From NCBI RefSeq assembly GCF_002233675.1, contig NZ_NMUQ01000001.1, positions 999,938-1,063,937 of the forward strand: a stretch of DNA of 64,000 nt. The letters run 5' to 3'. The stretch is from Paenibacillus herberti (GTDB taxonomy: Bacteria > Bacillota > Bacilli > Paenibacillales > Paenibacillaceae). A program made the position numbers and the translations under genes. Positions 1-8,697 of this stretch are shown one piece after another (within the stretch, counting starts at the first letter, position 1; each line of letters begins with the position of its first letter). The notes under the pieces were generated by a model. It was not told the origin of the DNA and did not search any database. It saw only the letters and a program-made list of their open reading frames with translations.

Positions 1-116
1 TCAAGGTAGGGGAAAAGCTGAAATTTATCGGCAGCCCGGGGTCGGTCCGTGATCGGCTTGCGGTTCAAGTAGAAGAGATCGTAAGTGAAGGAGCGGACGA
101 AGACTATGACGAGTAA
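1..116 (+). CDS. fliM: Flagellar motor switch protein FliM (C-terminal end only)
   Basis: The reading frame open from the window edge to the TAA at 114-116 encodes about 37 residues ending in an acidic tail (EGADEDYDE). It contains a GSPGSVRDRLAVQV stretch that fits the C-terminal SpoA/FliN-like end of FliM, the C-ring protein that binds CheY-P. Identification leans on position directly before fliY, as in the B. subtilis fla/che operon. The fliY start codon at 106 lies inside this end, so the two are translationally coupled. Confidence 0.8.
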   Translation, partial: KVGEKLKFIGSPGSVRDRLAVQVEEIVSEGADEDYDE

Positions 117-1329
117 AGATTATTTGTCCCAGGAGGAGATCGATGCTCTGTTAAGACAGAGCTCCGGGGAAGCCGATGAAGCGGCCATTTCACCATCCGA
201 GAGTAAGATCGAGCATTACTTGACCGGAATGGAGCAGGATGCTCTTGGAGAAATCGGCAATATCACCTTTGGCAGCGCAGCAACAGCATTGTCGACCTTG
301 CTTGGCCGTAAGGTGGACATTACGACTCCTACGGTTTCCCTCATTCGCCGTGCGGAGCTCGGAGACGAGTTTCCAAAGCCGCATGTAGCAGTTTCAGTCA
401 GTTATGTGGAAGGTTTTGAAGGCATTAACTCCCTCGTCATCAAGACGAGAGATGCAGGTATTATCGCTGATCTTATGCTTGGCGGCGAGGGGATTGTCGG
501 CCAGCAAGAGCTGAATGATATTCATATCAGCGCCGTACAGGAAGCAATGAATCAGATGATGGGATCTTCTGCGACGTCGATGTCGACCATTTTCAATCGT
601 ATGGTCAACATCTCGCCTCCAGGCATCGATATTTTGGATGTGGAGCAGGGCGGCGGCTTACAACAGTTGCCTCCAGATGATGTATTCATCAAAATCAGCT
701 TCCGTCTTATGATCGGCGATCTGATCGACTCGACCATTATGCAGCTTCTCCCTGTAGCATTCGCGAAACAGATGGTGGATTCACTTATGGGCGGCTCAAG
801 CTCTGAATCTGCGGCAGCTTCAGCTCCGGCAGCGCTAGTTGCTGGAGCGGCAGCAACGCCAGCTGAAATTCCTTATGCGGCTCCACCAGTTCAGTCCAGC
901 CAGCCTCATGTACAAGCTCCGCAGCCGACCTACCAGGCGCCTTATCGGGATCCAATGGCACCGGCAGCGGCAGGGCCTCAAACGTACGGAGCTCCTGTAG
1001 GACGGAATGTGAGCGTTCAGCCTGTACAATTCGGAGGTTTCCAGGGCGGGGGTTATCCACAGCCGGACGAGACAAATCTTGGCCTGTTGCTTGATATTCC
1101 ACTCAAAGTAACGGTGGAGCTTGGCCGGACGCAAAAGCAGATTAAGGACATTCTCGAGCTGTCCCAGGGTTCGATCATCGAGCTGGATAAACTTGCCGGC
1201 GAACCGGTCGATATTCTGGTGAACAACAAGCTCATTGCAAAAGGCGAGGTTGTCGTCATAGACGAGAATTTTGGGGTCAGGGTGACTGATATTGTCAGCC
1301 AATGGGACCGCATTACCAAAATACAGTAA
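106..1329 (+). CDS. fliY: Flagellar motor switch phosphatase FliY
   Basis: FliY (407 aa) is a C-ring protein that also dephosphorylates CheY-P. The N-terminus carries the FliM-like CheY-binding motif LSQEEIDALL (residues 7-16). A CheC-type phosphatase region follows, with a first active helix containing EIGNI near residues 49-53 and a second one containing VQEAMNQMMG. A Pro/Ala/Gln-rich linker (about residues 235-320) leads to a C-terminal FliN/SpoA domain (LDIPLKVTVELG onward). I chose ATG 106 over the GTG at 85 because the protein then begins MTSKDYLSQEE as in the family, with a GGAG sequence upstream. The second helix looks like E-x3-N followed by QMMGSS, so both catalytic sites are plausible. 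Downstream is cheY after a 24-bp gap. Confidence 0.95.
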   Translation: MTSKDYLSQEEIDALLRQSSGEADEAAISPSESKIEHYLTGMEQDALGEIGNITFGSAATALSTLLGRKVDITTPTVSLIRRAELGDEFPKPHVAVSVSYVEGFEGINSLVIKTRDAGIIADLMLGGEGIVGQQELNDIHISAVQEAMNQMMGSSATSMSTIFNRMVNISPPGIDILDVEQGGGLQQLPPDDVFIKISFRLMIGDLIDSTIMQLLPVAFAKQMVDSLMGGSSSESAAASAPAALVAGAAATPAEIPYAAPPVQSSQPHVQAPQPTYQAPYRDPMAPAAAGPQTYGAPVGRNVSVQPVQFGGFQGGGYPQPDETNLGLLLDIPLKVTVELGRTQKQIKDILELSQGSIIELDKLAGEPVDILVNNKLIAKGEVVVIDENFGVRVTDIVSQWDRITKIQ

Positions 1330-1353
1330 TTCACATCCTGGGAGGAAATTACA

Positions 1354-1716
1354 ATGGCAAACCGTATTCTTATCGTTGATGATGCTGCCTTCATGCGAAT
1401 GATGATTCGCGATATTCTGACTAAAAACGGCTACGAGGTAGTAGGCGAAGCCCAGGACGGTTCCCAAGCAATTGAAAAATATAAAGAGTTGAAACCGGAT
1501 TTGATCACAATGGACATTACGATGCCTGAAATGGACGGAATTGCCGCTCTCAAGGAAATTAAAAAAATGGATGCCAATGTAAAAGTCATCATGTGTTCGG
1601 CAATGGGCCAGCAGGCAATGGTTATCGATGCTATCCAGGCGGGAGCGAAAGACTTTATCGTTAAGCCTTTCCAAGCTGACCGGGTCATCGAAGCTATCAA
1701 GAAAACACTGGGCTGA
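1354..1716 (+). CDS. cheY: Chemotaxis response regulator CheY
   Basis: This is a single-domain receiver of 120 aa. When phosphorylated by CheA it binds the motor switch (FliM/FliY) and changes rotation bias. Visible residues are the acidic pair D9-D10, the phospho-acceptor D54 in LITMDITMPEMDG, and the conserved lysine in the DFIVKPF segment near residue 104. There is no output domain. A GGGAGG ribosome binding site precedes ATG 1354. It lies between fliY, which dephosphorylates it, and fliO, the order found in B. subtilis. Confidence 0.97.
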   Translation: MANRILIVDDAAFMRMMIRDILTKNGYEVVGEAQDGSQAIEKYKELKPDLITMDITMPEMDGIAALKEIKKMDANVKVIMCSAMGQQAMVIDAIQAGAKDFIVKPFQADRVIEAIKKTLG

Positions 1717-1719
1717 TTC

Positions 1720-2367
1720 GTGAGTGCACTGTATATCCATCCGCTATCCTCAGGGATGGCGAAAACGGGTCTGACGGCTGCCAGTCCCTCCCCGGAGGAA
1801 GAAATCTCCTTGTTTCCTTCCCCGGGTCCAGCTCTGGAGGGGGCGCCTCAACTTACAACAGGCAGCATGATGGGAAGCATGATCTGGATGATCGTAGCGC
1901 TAGCGCTCGTTATCGGCCTTATCGTGCTACTCATCAAGTTTCTCTCCAAGCGCAGTCAGTTATGGAGCGGTCCTAGGTCACTTCAGTCGCTAGCTGGAAT
2001 GACTCTTGCGCAAGGTAAGTCGATCCAACTCGTAGAGGTCGCAGGAAAAATCTATGTACTTGGCATAGGTGATAATGTAGCCGCGCTGGATATCATTTCA
2101 GATCCAGACGCGGTGGAGGCAGTCCGCCAGCAGCTTTCGAAGCAAACTAACGCTGCAAGCACTAGTCCCGCCGCCGAGTGGATGAAGCTGCTGCAAGGCA
2201 AAGTTGCAGGACGTAGGGAGACCGCGCGTCAAGCTGGCGAAGGCGGAGATGCAAAACGGTTCGAAATGATGCTCCAACAAAAGCTGGAGCAGCAGTCCAG
2301 GCAGCAAGAGGAACTGGAGCATCTGCTGCAGGAAACCAGAGACAGGGAACGGTTGAGAGAAGAATGA
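1720..2367 (+). CDS. fliO: Flagellar biosynthesis protein FliO (FliZ of Bacillus)
   Basis: FliO is a membrane accessory protein of the flagellar type III export gate that helps assemble FliP. The 215-aa product has a long extracytoplasmic N-terminus and one transmembrane helix at about residues 50-72 (IWMIVALALVIGLIVLLI). The cytoplasmic FliO core follows (RSLQSLAGMTLAQGKSIQLVEVAGK, reported here by its ends at about 85-110), then a Gln/Glu-rich coiled-coil-like C-terminal tail. The start is GTG 1720, 3 bp after the cheY stop. The stop overlaps the fliP ATG by 4 bp (ATGA), implying coupled translation. Confidence 0.9.
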   Translation: MSALYIHPLSSGMAKTGLTAASPSPEEEISLFPSPGPALEGAPQLTTGSMMGSMIWMIVALALVIGLIVLLIKFLSKRSQLWSGPRSLQSLAGMTLAQGKSIQLVEVAGKIYVLGIGDNVAALDIISDPDAVEAVRQQLSKQTNAASTSPAAEWMKLLQGKVAGRRETARQAGEGGDAKRFEMMLQQKLEQQSRQQEELEHLLQETRDRERLREE

Positions 2368-3116
2368 AATGGAAATGGATGCTGTCGATGCTGGTCGCTG
2401 GTGCTTTATCGCTTGCTTTGCAGCAATCGGCTTATGCAGAGCCGCTGCCCGGAATCGACATTAGCATTGGCGGAGAAGAATCGGGTGGGACAAGCGCGAT
2501 CTCGCTAGTACTGCTGATTACCGTAATGACAATCGCACCTTCGATCCTGATTCTGATGACTAGCTTCACACGAATCGTCATCGTTCTTGGATTTGTTCGG
2601 ACCTCGCTGGGAACCCAGCAGATGCCTCCGAACCAGGTCATGATTGGGCTGGCCCTGTTTTTAACCTTGTTCATTATGGCGCCGACTTTGTCGCAGGTTA
2701 ACGAGGTTGCATTGCAGCCTTATATCAAAGGAGAGCTGACGCAAACGGAAGCTCTTGAGCAGGCGGCCAAGCCGATGAAAAAGTTCATGTTCCAGCATAC
2801 GCGGGAGAAGGATCTGCTGCTCTTTCTGAACTACTCCAAGGCAGAAAGGCCTAAGACCTATGAGGATATTTCCCTCACTGTGCTTGTGCCAGCCTATGCG
2901 ATCAGCGAGCTCAAGACGGCGTTCCAAATGGGATTCATGATCTTCATTCCGTTTCTCATCATTGATATGGTCGTCGCAAGTACATTGATGGCCATGGGGA
3001 TGATGATGCTCCCGCCGGTCATGATTTCACTTCCGTTCAAGATCCTATTGTTCGTTCTTGTAGACGGCTGGTATCTGATCGTCAAATCGCTGCTGCTCAG
3101 CTTCAGTTCGTCGTGA
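2364..3116 (+). CDS. fliP: Flagellar type III export gate protein FliP
   Basis: FliP (250 aa) forms the export gate pore together with FliQ and FliR. An N-terminal cleavable signal peptide is visible, with a likely cut after AYA at about residue 26. Then come the conserved hydrophobic segments, including the family motif around TSFTRIVIVLGFVR and the LGTQQMPPNQV loop, and the C-terminal helices ending DGWYLIVKSLLLSF. Length and motif order are those of a normal FliP. It overlaps fliO by 4 bp and is followed by fliQ after 22 bp. Confidence 0.97.
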   Translation: MKWKWMLSMLVAGALSLALQQSAYAEPLPGIDISIGGEESGGTSAISLVLLITVMTIAPSILILMTSFTRIVIVLGFVRTSLGTQQMPPNQVMIGLALFLTLFIMAPTLSQVNEVALQPYIKGELTQTEALEQAAKPMKKFMFQHTREKDLLLFLNYSKAERPKTYEDISLTVLVPAYAISELKTAFQMGFMIFIPFLIIDMVVASTLMAMGMMMLPPVMISLPFKILLFVLVDGWYLIVKSLLLSFSSS

Positions 3117-3138
3117 TTCAAGCGGGAGGAAATACGGC

Positions 3139-3408
3139 ATGAATTCGGACTTTGTTATCGGCCTGGCTGCCCAGGCAATCCTCGTCACTCTTAAGGCCAG
3201 CGCTCCCATGCTGATTATTGGCCTCGTCGTCGGTCTGATTATTAGTATCTTTCAGGCTACGACCCAGATTCAGGAGCAGACTCTAGCTTTCGTGCCCAAA
3301 ATTGTCGCGGTTTTTGCAGCAGTGCTGCTGTTCGGGCCGTGGATTCTCAGCACATTGGTGGATTTCACCTATAACCTGCTGAACAACCTGCACAATTACA
3401 TCGGGTAG
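3139..3408 (+). CDS. fliQ: Flagellar export gate protein FliQ
   Basis: FliQ is a short 89-aa, two-helix export gate subunit that packs around the FliP/FliR pore. Two long hydrophobic helices are obvious (residues about 12-40 and 52-80). They are separated by the polar, conserved QATTQIQEQTLAFVPK loop diagnostic of FliQ. A GGGAGGAAA ribosome binding site precedes ATG 3139. Confidence 0.96.
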   Translation: MNSDFVIGLAAQAILVTLKASAPMLIIGLVVGLIISIFQATTQIQEQTLAFVPKIVAVFAAVLLFGPWILSTLVDFTYNLLNNLHNYIG

Positions 3409-3416
3409 GCGAGGAT

Positions 3417-4205
3417 ATGGAGTTATTTACGCAAGGATTTCCTGTTTTTCTGTTGATTTTTTGTCGAATTACTTCCTTTTTTGTCGTAGTTCCTGTGTTT
3501 TCAGCCCGGACTGTTCCGGCAAAGTTCAAAGTAGGAATCGGTTTTTTTGTCTCTTATCTCGTCTTTCTAACTTATGGAACGACGAAGCAAATCACACCTA
3601 ACGCGACCTACCTGCTGACTATTGTGCAAGAAATTATGGTAGGACTGCTGCTTGGTTTTATCGTTTATCTGTTTTTTACGGTCGTGCAAACGGCCGGAGC
3701 ACTAATCGACCTTCAAGTTGGTTTTGCCATGGCGAATGTCGTGGACCCGCTGACAGGTATTTCCGCTCCGATCACGGGCAACTTCAAATACATGGTGCTG
3801 TTGCTGCTGTTCCTGACGATGAATGGTCATCTTTACCTTCTGCAAGCCTTAATGAACAGTTATCAATGGATTCCGCTCGAACTGAACATCTATACCTATT
3901 TAGCGGACGGGACGATTTCTGAATTTCTAGTCAAAGGGTTTTCGCAGTCTTTTCTACTGGCGGTTCAGATTGCAGCTCCAATCATGGTGGCCATGTTCCT
4001 GACGGATGTAGGTTTGGGCTTTCTGGCTCGAACAGCTCCGCAATACAATGTGTTCGTCATCGGAATGCCGCTTAAAATCCTGCTAGGCTTTCTGCTGCTG
4101 GTGCTGCTGATGCCGTCGATGAGCGTCTTGTTCGGACATTTATTTTCCTTAATGTTCGATTTTCTGGGCGAGTTTTTCGGAGCGATCCAGGGCGGGACCG
4201 ACTGA
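3417..4205 (+). CDS. fliR: Flagellar export gate protein FliR
   Basis: FliR (262 aa) completes the FliPQR pore. The protein is hydrophobic throughout. It has the N-terminal RITSFFVVVPVFSARTVP element, the DLQVGFAMANVVDP motif, and a C-terminal segment (APQYNVFVIGMPLKI) typical of FliR/SpaR proteins. It starts 8 bp after fliQ. The GAGG sequence is only 2 nt from the ATG, so coupling to fliQ translation is likely. Confidence 0.95.
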   Translation: MELFTQGFPVFLLIFCRITSFFVVVPVFSARTVPAKFKVGIGFFVSYLVFLTYGTTKQITPNATYLLTIVQEIMVGLLLGFIVYLFFTVVQTAGALIDLQVGFAMANVVDPLTGISAPITGNFKYMVLLLLFLTMNGHLYLLQALMNSYQWIPLELNIYTYLADGTISEFLVKGFSQSFLLAVQIAAPIMVAMFLTDVGLGFLARTAPQYNVFVIGMPLKILLGFLLLVLLMPSMSVLFGHLFSLMFDFLGEFFGAIQGGTD

Positions 4206-4216
4206 TCGGAAGGAGG

Positions 4217-5323
4217 ATGAGAGCGATATCCAGGCTGCGTTTTAGAGTAGACCTCCAGTTATTTAATGGAGAAAAGACGGAAGATGCAACTCCTAAGAAA
4301 AAGCAGGAGGCTAGAGACAAGGGTCAGGTTGCCAAAACCCCTGAGCTTCCCGGAGCCTTTATTATCCTCTTTGTATTCGCCAGCTTTTATATGCTGGGTG
4401 GCTTCTACAAGGAAAGAATCTATCGTTTGTTCGGCAGCCTGTTCAACAGCTGGCTCACGATGGACCTTACTGATGGGAACGTAATGTCGCTGTTCTACGA
4501 TATCATGATTCAGCTGTTGATTCTTCTCTCGCCAATTTTGCTACTATCCTTCCTGGCCGCGCTCCTGTTCAATTACGCTCAGGTCGGATTCCTGTTGGCA
4601 ACGGAGCCGATAACACCGGATCTGAAAAAGCTTGATCCGATTAAAGGCCTGCAAAATATATTCTCTATGCGCTCGGTTGTCGAGTTTTTCAAAAGCATTA
4701 TAAAGCTTGTTGTAGTCGGTGTGGTCGTTTTCATGGCAATTTGGGGGGAATGGGACCGGATTCTTCAGCTGGGACTTGTACCAATTGAAGGGATTTTCGC
4801 CTTTACATCGAGCCTGACGTTGAAGATTGGCATGCAATTCGCTGTGCTTCTTGTCGTTATCGCGGTGCTGGACTACATCTATCAGCGCTACGAATTCGAA
4901 AAGAGCCTGCGCATGTCCTTTCAGGACATCAAGGACGAGTATGTGAAGACTGAGGGTAATCCTCTCATCAAAGGCAAGATCAAGGAGCGTCAGCGCAAAA
5001 TGGCTCTGCAGCGCATGATGCAGGAGATTCCGAAGGCGGATGTGGTCATAACCAATCCGACCCACTACGCAATTGCCATCAAGTATGACGGCAGCAAAAT
5101 GCAAGCGCCGGTCATTTTGGCCAAGGGCATGGATTATGTTGCTCTGCGAATCAAGGAAATTGCCAAAGAGAATGGTGTATTGACCATGGAGAACAGGCCG
5201 CTGGCTAGAGCCCTGTACGATCGCACAGAAATTGGCGATACGATACCGGGGGATCTGTTTCAAGCGGTCGCAGAAGTACTGGCCTATGTGTACAAGCTGA
5301 AGGGCCGCAGCAAATCATCCTAA
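4217..5323 (+). CDS. flhB: Flagellar export switch protein FlhB
   Basis: FlhB controls the switch of export specificity from hook to filament substrates through self-cleavage. The protein (up to 368 aa) opens with the family signature DLQLFNGEKTEDATPKK. It then has four transmembrane segments (about 45-220) and a cytoplasmic domain with the autocleavage motif NPTH, asparagine at residue 280, cut between N280 and P281. The start is uncertain: AAGGAGG at 4210-4216 directly abuts ATG 4217 with no spacing, so initiation may occur slightly downstream (for example ATA 4226 or CTG 4235). It is followed by flhA after 24 bp. Confidence 0.95.
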   Translation: MRAISRLRFRVDLQLFNGEKTEDATPKKKQEARDKGQVAKTPELPGAFIILFVFASFYMLGGFYKERIYRLFGSLFNSWLTMDLTDGNVMSLFYDIMIQLLILLSPILLLSFLAALLFNYAQVGFLLATEPITPDLKKLDPIKGLQNIFSMRSVVEFFKSIIKLVVVGVVVFMAIWGEWDRILQLGLVPIEGIFAFTSSLTLKIGMQFAVLLVVIAVLDYIYQRYEFEKSLRMSFQDIKDEYVKTEGNPLIKGKIKERQRKMALQRMMQEIPKADVVITNPTHYAIAIKYDGSKMQAPVILAKGMDYVALRIKEIAKENGVLTMENRPLARALYDRTEIGDTIPGDLFQAVAEVLAYVYKLKGRSKSS

Positions 5324-5347
5324 ACGAGTTAAGCGGAGGCTTTCGTC

Positions 5348-7381
5348 ATGAAACTGAGGGACCTGGCAATCTTGGTGGGGGTTATCGGCATCGTAATGAT
5401 GATGGTTATCCCTGTTCCTACTTTCCTGATGGACATCCTGCTCGTAATCAACATATCGGTCGCGCTCATCATTCTCTTAATAGCGATGAACTCGAAAGAG
5501 GCGCTGGATTTTTCCATCTTTCCCGCGCTGCTGCTGATTACGACGTTATTCAGGCTCGCCCTCAACGTATCGACCACACGTAATATTCTTGTGCATGCTC
5601 ATGCGGGAGAGGTGGTCAAGGCATTCGGAAACTGGGTAGCCGGAGGCCAGGTCGCCATCGGCTTCATCGTATTCCTTATCTTGGTTATCGTTCAATTCAT
5701 CGTCATCACGAAGGGCTCGGAGCGCGTAGCCGAGGTTGGAGCGAGGTTCACGCTGGATGCGATGCCAGGTAAACAAATGAGCATTGACGCCGATCTGAAT
5801 GCCGGTCTCATCAACGAGCAGCAGGCGCGAGCACGCCGCTCCAAGATTGAGCGCGAGGCGGACTTTTACGGCTCGATGGATGGCGCCAGCAAATTCGTCA
5901 AGGGCGATGCCATTGCAGCCATCATTATTTTGATCATCAACCTGATCGGCGGATTCATCATCGGTATGACAGTGAAAGGGATGGGATTCGGCGAAGCGCT
6001 TGAAACCTATTCCATTCTTACGATCGGTGATGGTCTTGTCAGTCAGATTCCTGCCCTGCTGATTTCCACGGCAGCAGGTCTTATCGTGACACGCGCTGCT
6101 TCGGAGGGCAATCTGGCCCATGATCTGAGCACGCAAATGACGCGTTATCCACAACTGCTCTATGTAGTTGCGGGAACGATTGCGCTGCTCGGTCTGTTCA
6201 CTCCGATCGGTATCATCCGCACCTTCCCGATCTCAGCACTGCTGGCGTATCTAGGGTGGAAAATGCAAGGAGCACAGAGCAAACAGCAACAAGAACAGGA
6301 GCAACTGGTGGAGGAGCAGCAGATCGAGGAGGTTCGCAGCCCCGAGAGTGTGGTCAGCCTGTTGCAGGTCGACCCGATCGAGTTCGAGTTTGGTTATGGA
6401 CTTATTCCTTTGGCTGATACGCAGCAGGGAGGCGACTTGCTCGATCGGATCATCATGATTCGTCGGCAATGCGCACTTGAGCTCGGGTTGGTCGTGCCGG
6501 TCATCCGTATCCGCGACAACATTCAACTCCGGCCAAACGAATATGTCATCAAACTTAAAGGTAATCAGGTGGCCAGAGGTGATCTGCTGCTGAATCATTA
6601 CTTGGCGATGAGTCCCGGCTTTGAGGACGAATCGATCATCGGTATCGAAACGACGGAGCCGGCTTTCGGCCTTCCGGCGCTCTGGATCGATGAAGCGACC
6701 AAGGAACGCGCCGAAATGTCGGGTTATACCGTCGTTGATCCTCCATCTGTAGTCGCTACCCATCTGACTGAGATCATCAAGCGCCACGCGCATGAGCTGC
6801 TCGGCAGGCAGGAAACGAAAGCTCTTGTGGATAACGTCAGGGAAGCGTATCCGGCGATTGTGGATGACTTGATTCCTTCGGTCATGTCGATCGGCGATGT
6901 GCAGAAGGTGCTGGCCAAGCTGCTCAAGGAAAAGATCTCGATTCGGGATCTTGTCACCATATTTGAGACGTTGGCTGATCACGGGTTGTACACGAAGGAC
7001 CCGGATATTTTGACCGAATATTCACGTCAAGCGTTGTCGCGGCAGATTACACAGCAATATAGTGGCAGCCAAAGTTCTATGAAGGTTATTACAATCAGTC
7101 CGGCGCTCGAGAAGAAAATTGCCGAAGCGGTTCAGCAAACAGATCAGGGCAGTTATCTAGCCATAGATCCGGTCGCTTCACAGCAAATTTGCAGTCGAGT
7201 TAGCGAGCAGGTGACACGGCAAATCCAGTCCGGGCAGCAACCGGTCGTGTTGGCATCTCCGACGATCCGTATGTATCTCAGGCAGATTATCGAGCGCGTT
7301 ATGGGGGATGTGCCCGTTCTTTCCTACAGCGAGCTGGAGCCTTCTGTTGAAGTCCAAAGCGTAGGGACGGTGAACCTGTGA
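5348..7381 (+). CDS. flhA: Flagellar export apparatus protein FlhA
   Basis: FlhA is the largest export gate subunit (677 aa); it forms the nonameric cytoplasmic ring that docks chaperone-substrate complexes and uses the proton motive force. The N-terminal half has eight predicted membrane helices, with the family FHIPEP-type region in the form DAMPGKQMSIDADLNAGLI near residues 138-156. The C-terminal half (about 330-677) is the soluble docking domain. The final TGA overlaps the flhF GTG (GTGA at 7378-7381), so the two are coupled. Confidence 0.97.
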   Translation: MKLRDLAILVGVIGIVMMMVIPVPTFLMDILLVINISVALIILLIAMNSKEALDFSIFPALLLITTLFRLALNVSTTRNILVHAHAGEVVKAFGNWVAGGQVAIGFIVFLILVIVQFIVITKGSERVAEVGARFTLDAMPGKQMSIDADLNAGLINEQQARARRSKIEREADFYGSMDGASKFVKGDAIAAIIILIINLIGGFIIGMTVKGMGFGEALETYSILTIGDGLVSQIPALLISTAAGLIVTRAASEGNLAHDLSTQMTRYPQLLYVVAGTIALLGLFTPIGIIRTFPISALLAYLGWKMQGAQSKQQQEQEQLVEEQQIEEVRSPESVVSLLQVDPIEFEFGYGLIPLADTQQGGDLLDRIIMIRRQCALELGLVVPVIRIRDNIQLRPNEYVIKLKGNQVARGDLLLNHYLAMSPGFEDESIIGIETTEPAFGLPALWIDEATKERAEMSGYTVVDPPSVVATHLTEIIKRHAHELLGRQETKALVDNVREAYPAIVDDLIPSVMSIGDVQKVLAKLLKEKISIRDLVTIFETLADHGLYTKDPDILTEYSRQALSRQITQQYSGSQSSMKVITISPALEKKIAEAVQQTDQGSYLAIDPVASQQICSRVSEQVTRQIQSGQQPVVLASPTIRMYLRQIIERVMGDVPVLSYSELEPSVEVQSVGTVNL

Positions 7382-8697
7382 AGGTGAAACGATATTTAGT
7401 CGGATCAGTTCCAGAGGCTCTCCCTATGATTAGAAGTGAGCTAGGCAGCGATGCGGTTATTCTCAGCACGAAAGAGATCAAGACGGGCGGATTCCTCGGC
7501 CTTTTCGGCAAGCGGCGTATCGAAGTCATCGCTGCTGTAGAAACCGGGGGGGCTGCAGCTCCAGTCCGGAAGCCGGTTGCGCCGTCAGCACCAATCGTGA
7601 GGCCTGCTGCGCCTGCTGCTTTCGCACCGAACGGGGCGACACCGCCGCTAGCGGCTCAAGCGGCCATGAGTGCTGCTGATGCGATGTCAGCTGCAGCTTT
7701 GGAACAGCCACCGGCTCCGCGAATCGCTGCTTCGCTGGCAGCTTCCTCTTATGCGGGTTCACCAGCTCATGTCTTGACTTCGCCGGCACCAGCTCCAACT
7801 GCACAACCATTGACTGGTTTACAGGAGGAGCTGCTGCAGGAGGTGCGCGGCCTCAAAACCTGGATGCGCCAAATGTCAGCGCAGCAAGCTCAGGCAGCTT
7901 TAAGCGGACCTGCTAAAAAGCTGCTGGAGCGTCTGGAGCAGCAGGAGGTAACCGTCGATTGTCGAGAGCGTCTGCTCCAGGAGCTGCAGGCCGATCCGGG
8001 ATTTGATGCTTTGTCCGAGGATGGCGAAGCACTCTGGAAGGCGGCGAAAGAGCGGATCATGGACTGGCTGCAGCCTTATGAGCCTAATGAGGATGCTTTT
8101 ACTCCCAAAGCGATCCACTTTGTCGGACCGACCGGAGTTGGCAAAACAACAACTATCGCCAAGCTGGCAGCGCTTGAAACCTTGAAGAACAAACGCTCGG
8201 TTGGCTTGATTACTGCGGATACGTACCGGATTGCTGCGGTAGACCAGCTGCGAACTTACGGTGATATACTCGGCGTGCCGCTTGAGGTTGTATTTTCTCC
8301 CGCAGAGACGGTTCGGGCGTTCCAGCAGTTGGCTGGCAGGGACCTGATCCTAATGGATACAGCCGGCCGGAATTATCGGAGCGAGCTGCAGATCAGCGAG
8401 GTCAGCAGCCTGCTGAGGGCGGGAGAGGGGAGTGAAACCTGCCTCGTGCTCAGCCTTACAGCCAGGACTTCGGATATGGAGGCGGTCGCGCTGCCTTTTA
8501 TCCGCAATGGAGTAAACAAGGTGATTTTCACCAAGCTCGATGAAACGCGTATCTACGGATCGTTGCTTAACTTGGTGTTAGAGCATGGGCTCCAGCCTCT
8601 ATATCTAGCATTCGGTCAGACGGTGCCGGATGATCTCGAACCATTCAACAGCCTTAAATACAGCTCTTTGCTGCTTGGGGATTACGAGGATGTCTGA
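7378..8697 (+). CDS. flhF: SRP-family GTPase FlhF
   Basis: FlhF is a signal-recognition-particle-type GTPase that governs flagellum placement and number together with FlhG. The 439-aa protein has an N-terminal basic/B region (KVKRYLVGSVPEAL), then a long Ala/Pro-rich linker (about residues 60-150). The NG domain follows: P-loop GPTGVGKTT at residues 250-258 (K256), the DTYRIAAVDQLR motif, DTAGR starting at D327, and TKLDE. The start is GTG 7378, overlapping flhA. The 3' end overlaps flhG by 8 bp. The linker is low complexity and probably disordered. Confidence 0.95.
   Translation: MKVKRYLVGSVPEALPMIRSELGSDAVILSTKEIKTGGFLGLFGKRRIEVIAAVETGGAAAPVRKPVAPSAPIVRPAAPAAFAPNGATPPLAAQAAMSAADAMSAAALEQPPAPRIAASLAASSYAGSPAHVLTSPAPAPTAQPLTGLQEELLQEVRGLKTWMRQMSAQQAQAALSGPAKKLLERLEQQEVTVDCRERLLQELQADPGFDALSEDGEALWKAAKERIMDWLQPYEPNEDAFTPKAIHFVGPTGVGKTTTIAKLAALETLKNKRSVGLITADTYRIAAVDQLRTYGDILGVPLEVVFSPAETVRAFQQLAGRDLILMDTAGRNYRSELQISEVSSLLRAGEGSETCLVLSLTARTSDMEAVALPFIRNGVNKVIFTKLDETRIYGSLLNLVLEHGLQPLYLAFGQTVPDDLEPFNSLKYSSLLLGDYEDV

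Noticed and set aside
835-1740. 301-residue minus-strand frame over fliY/cheY
   Set aside because: Antisense shadow of two conserved genes; Cys/His-rich composition typical of reverse frames.
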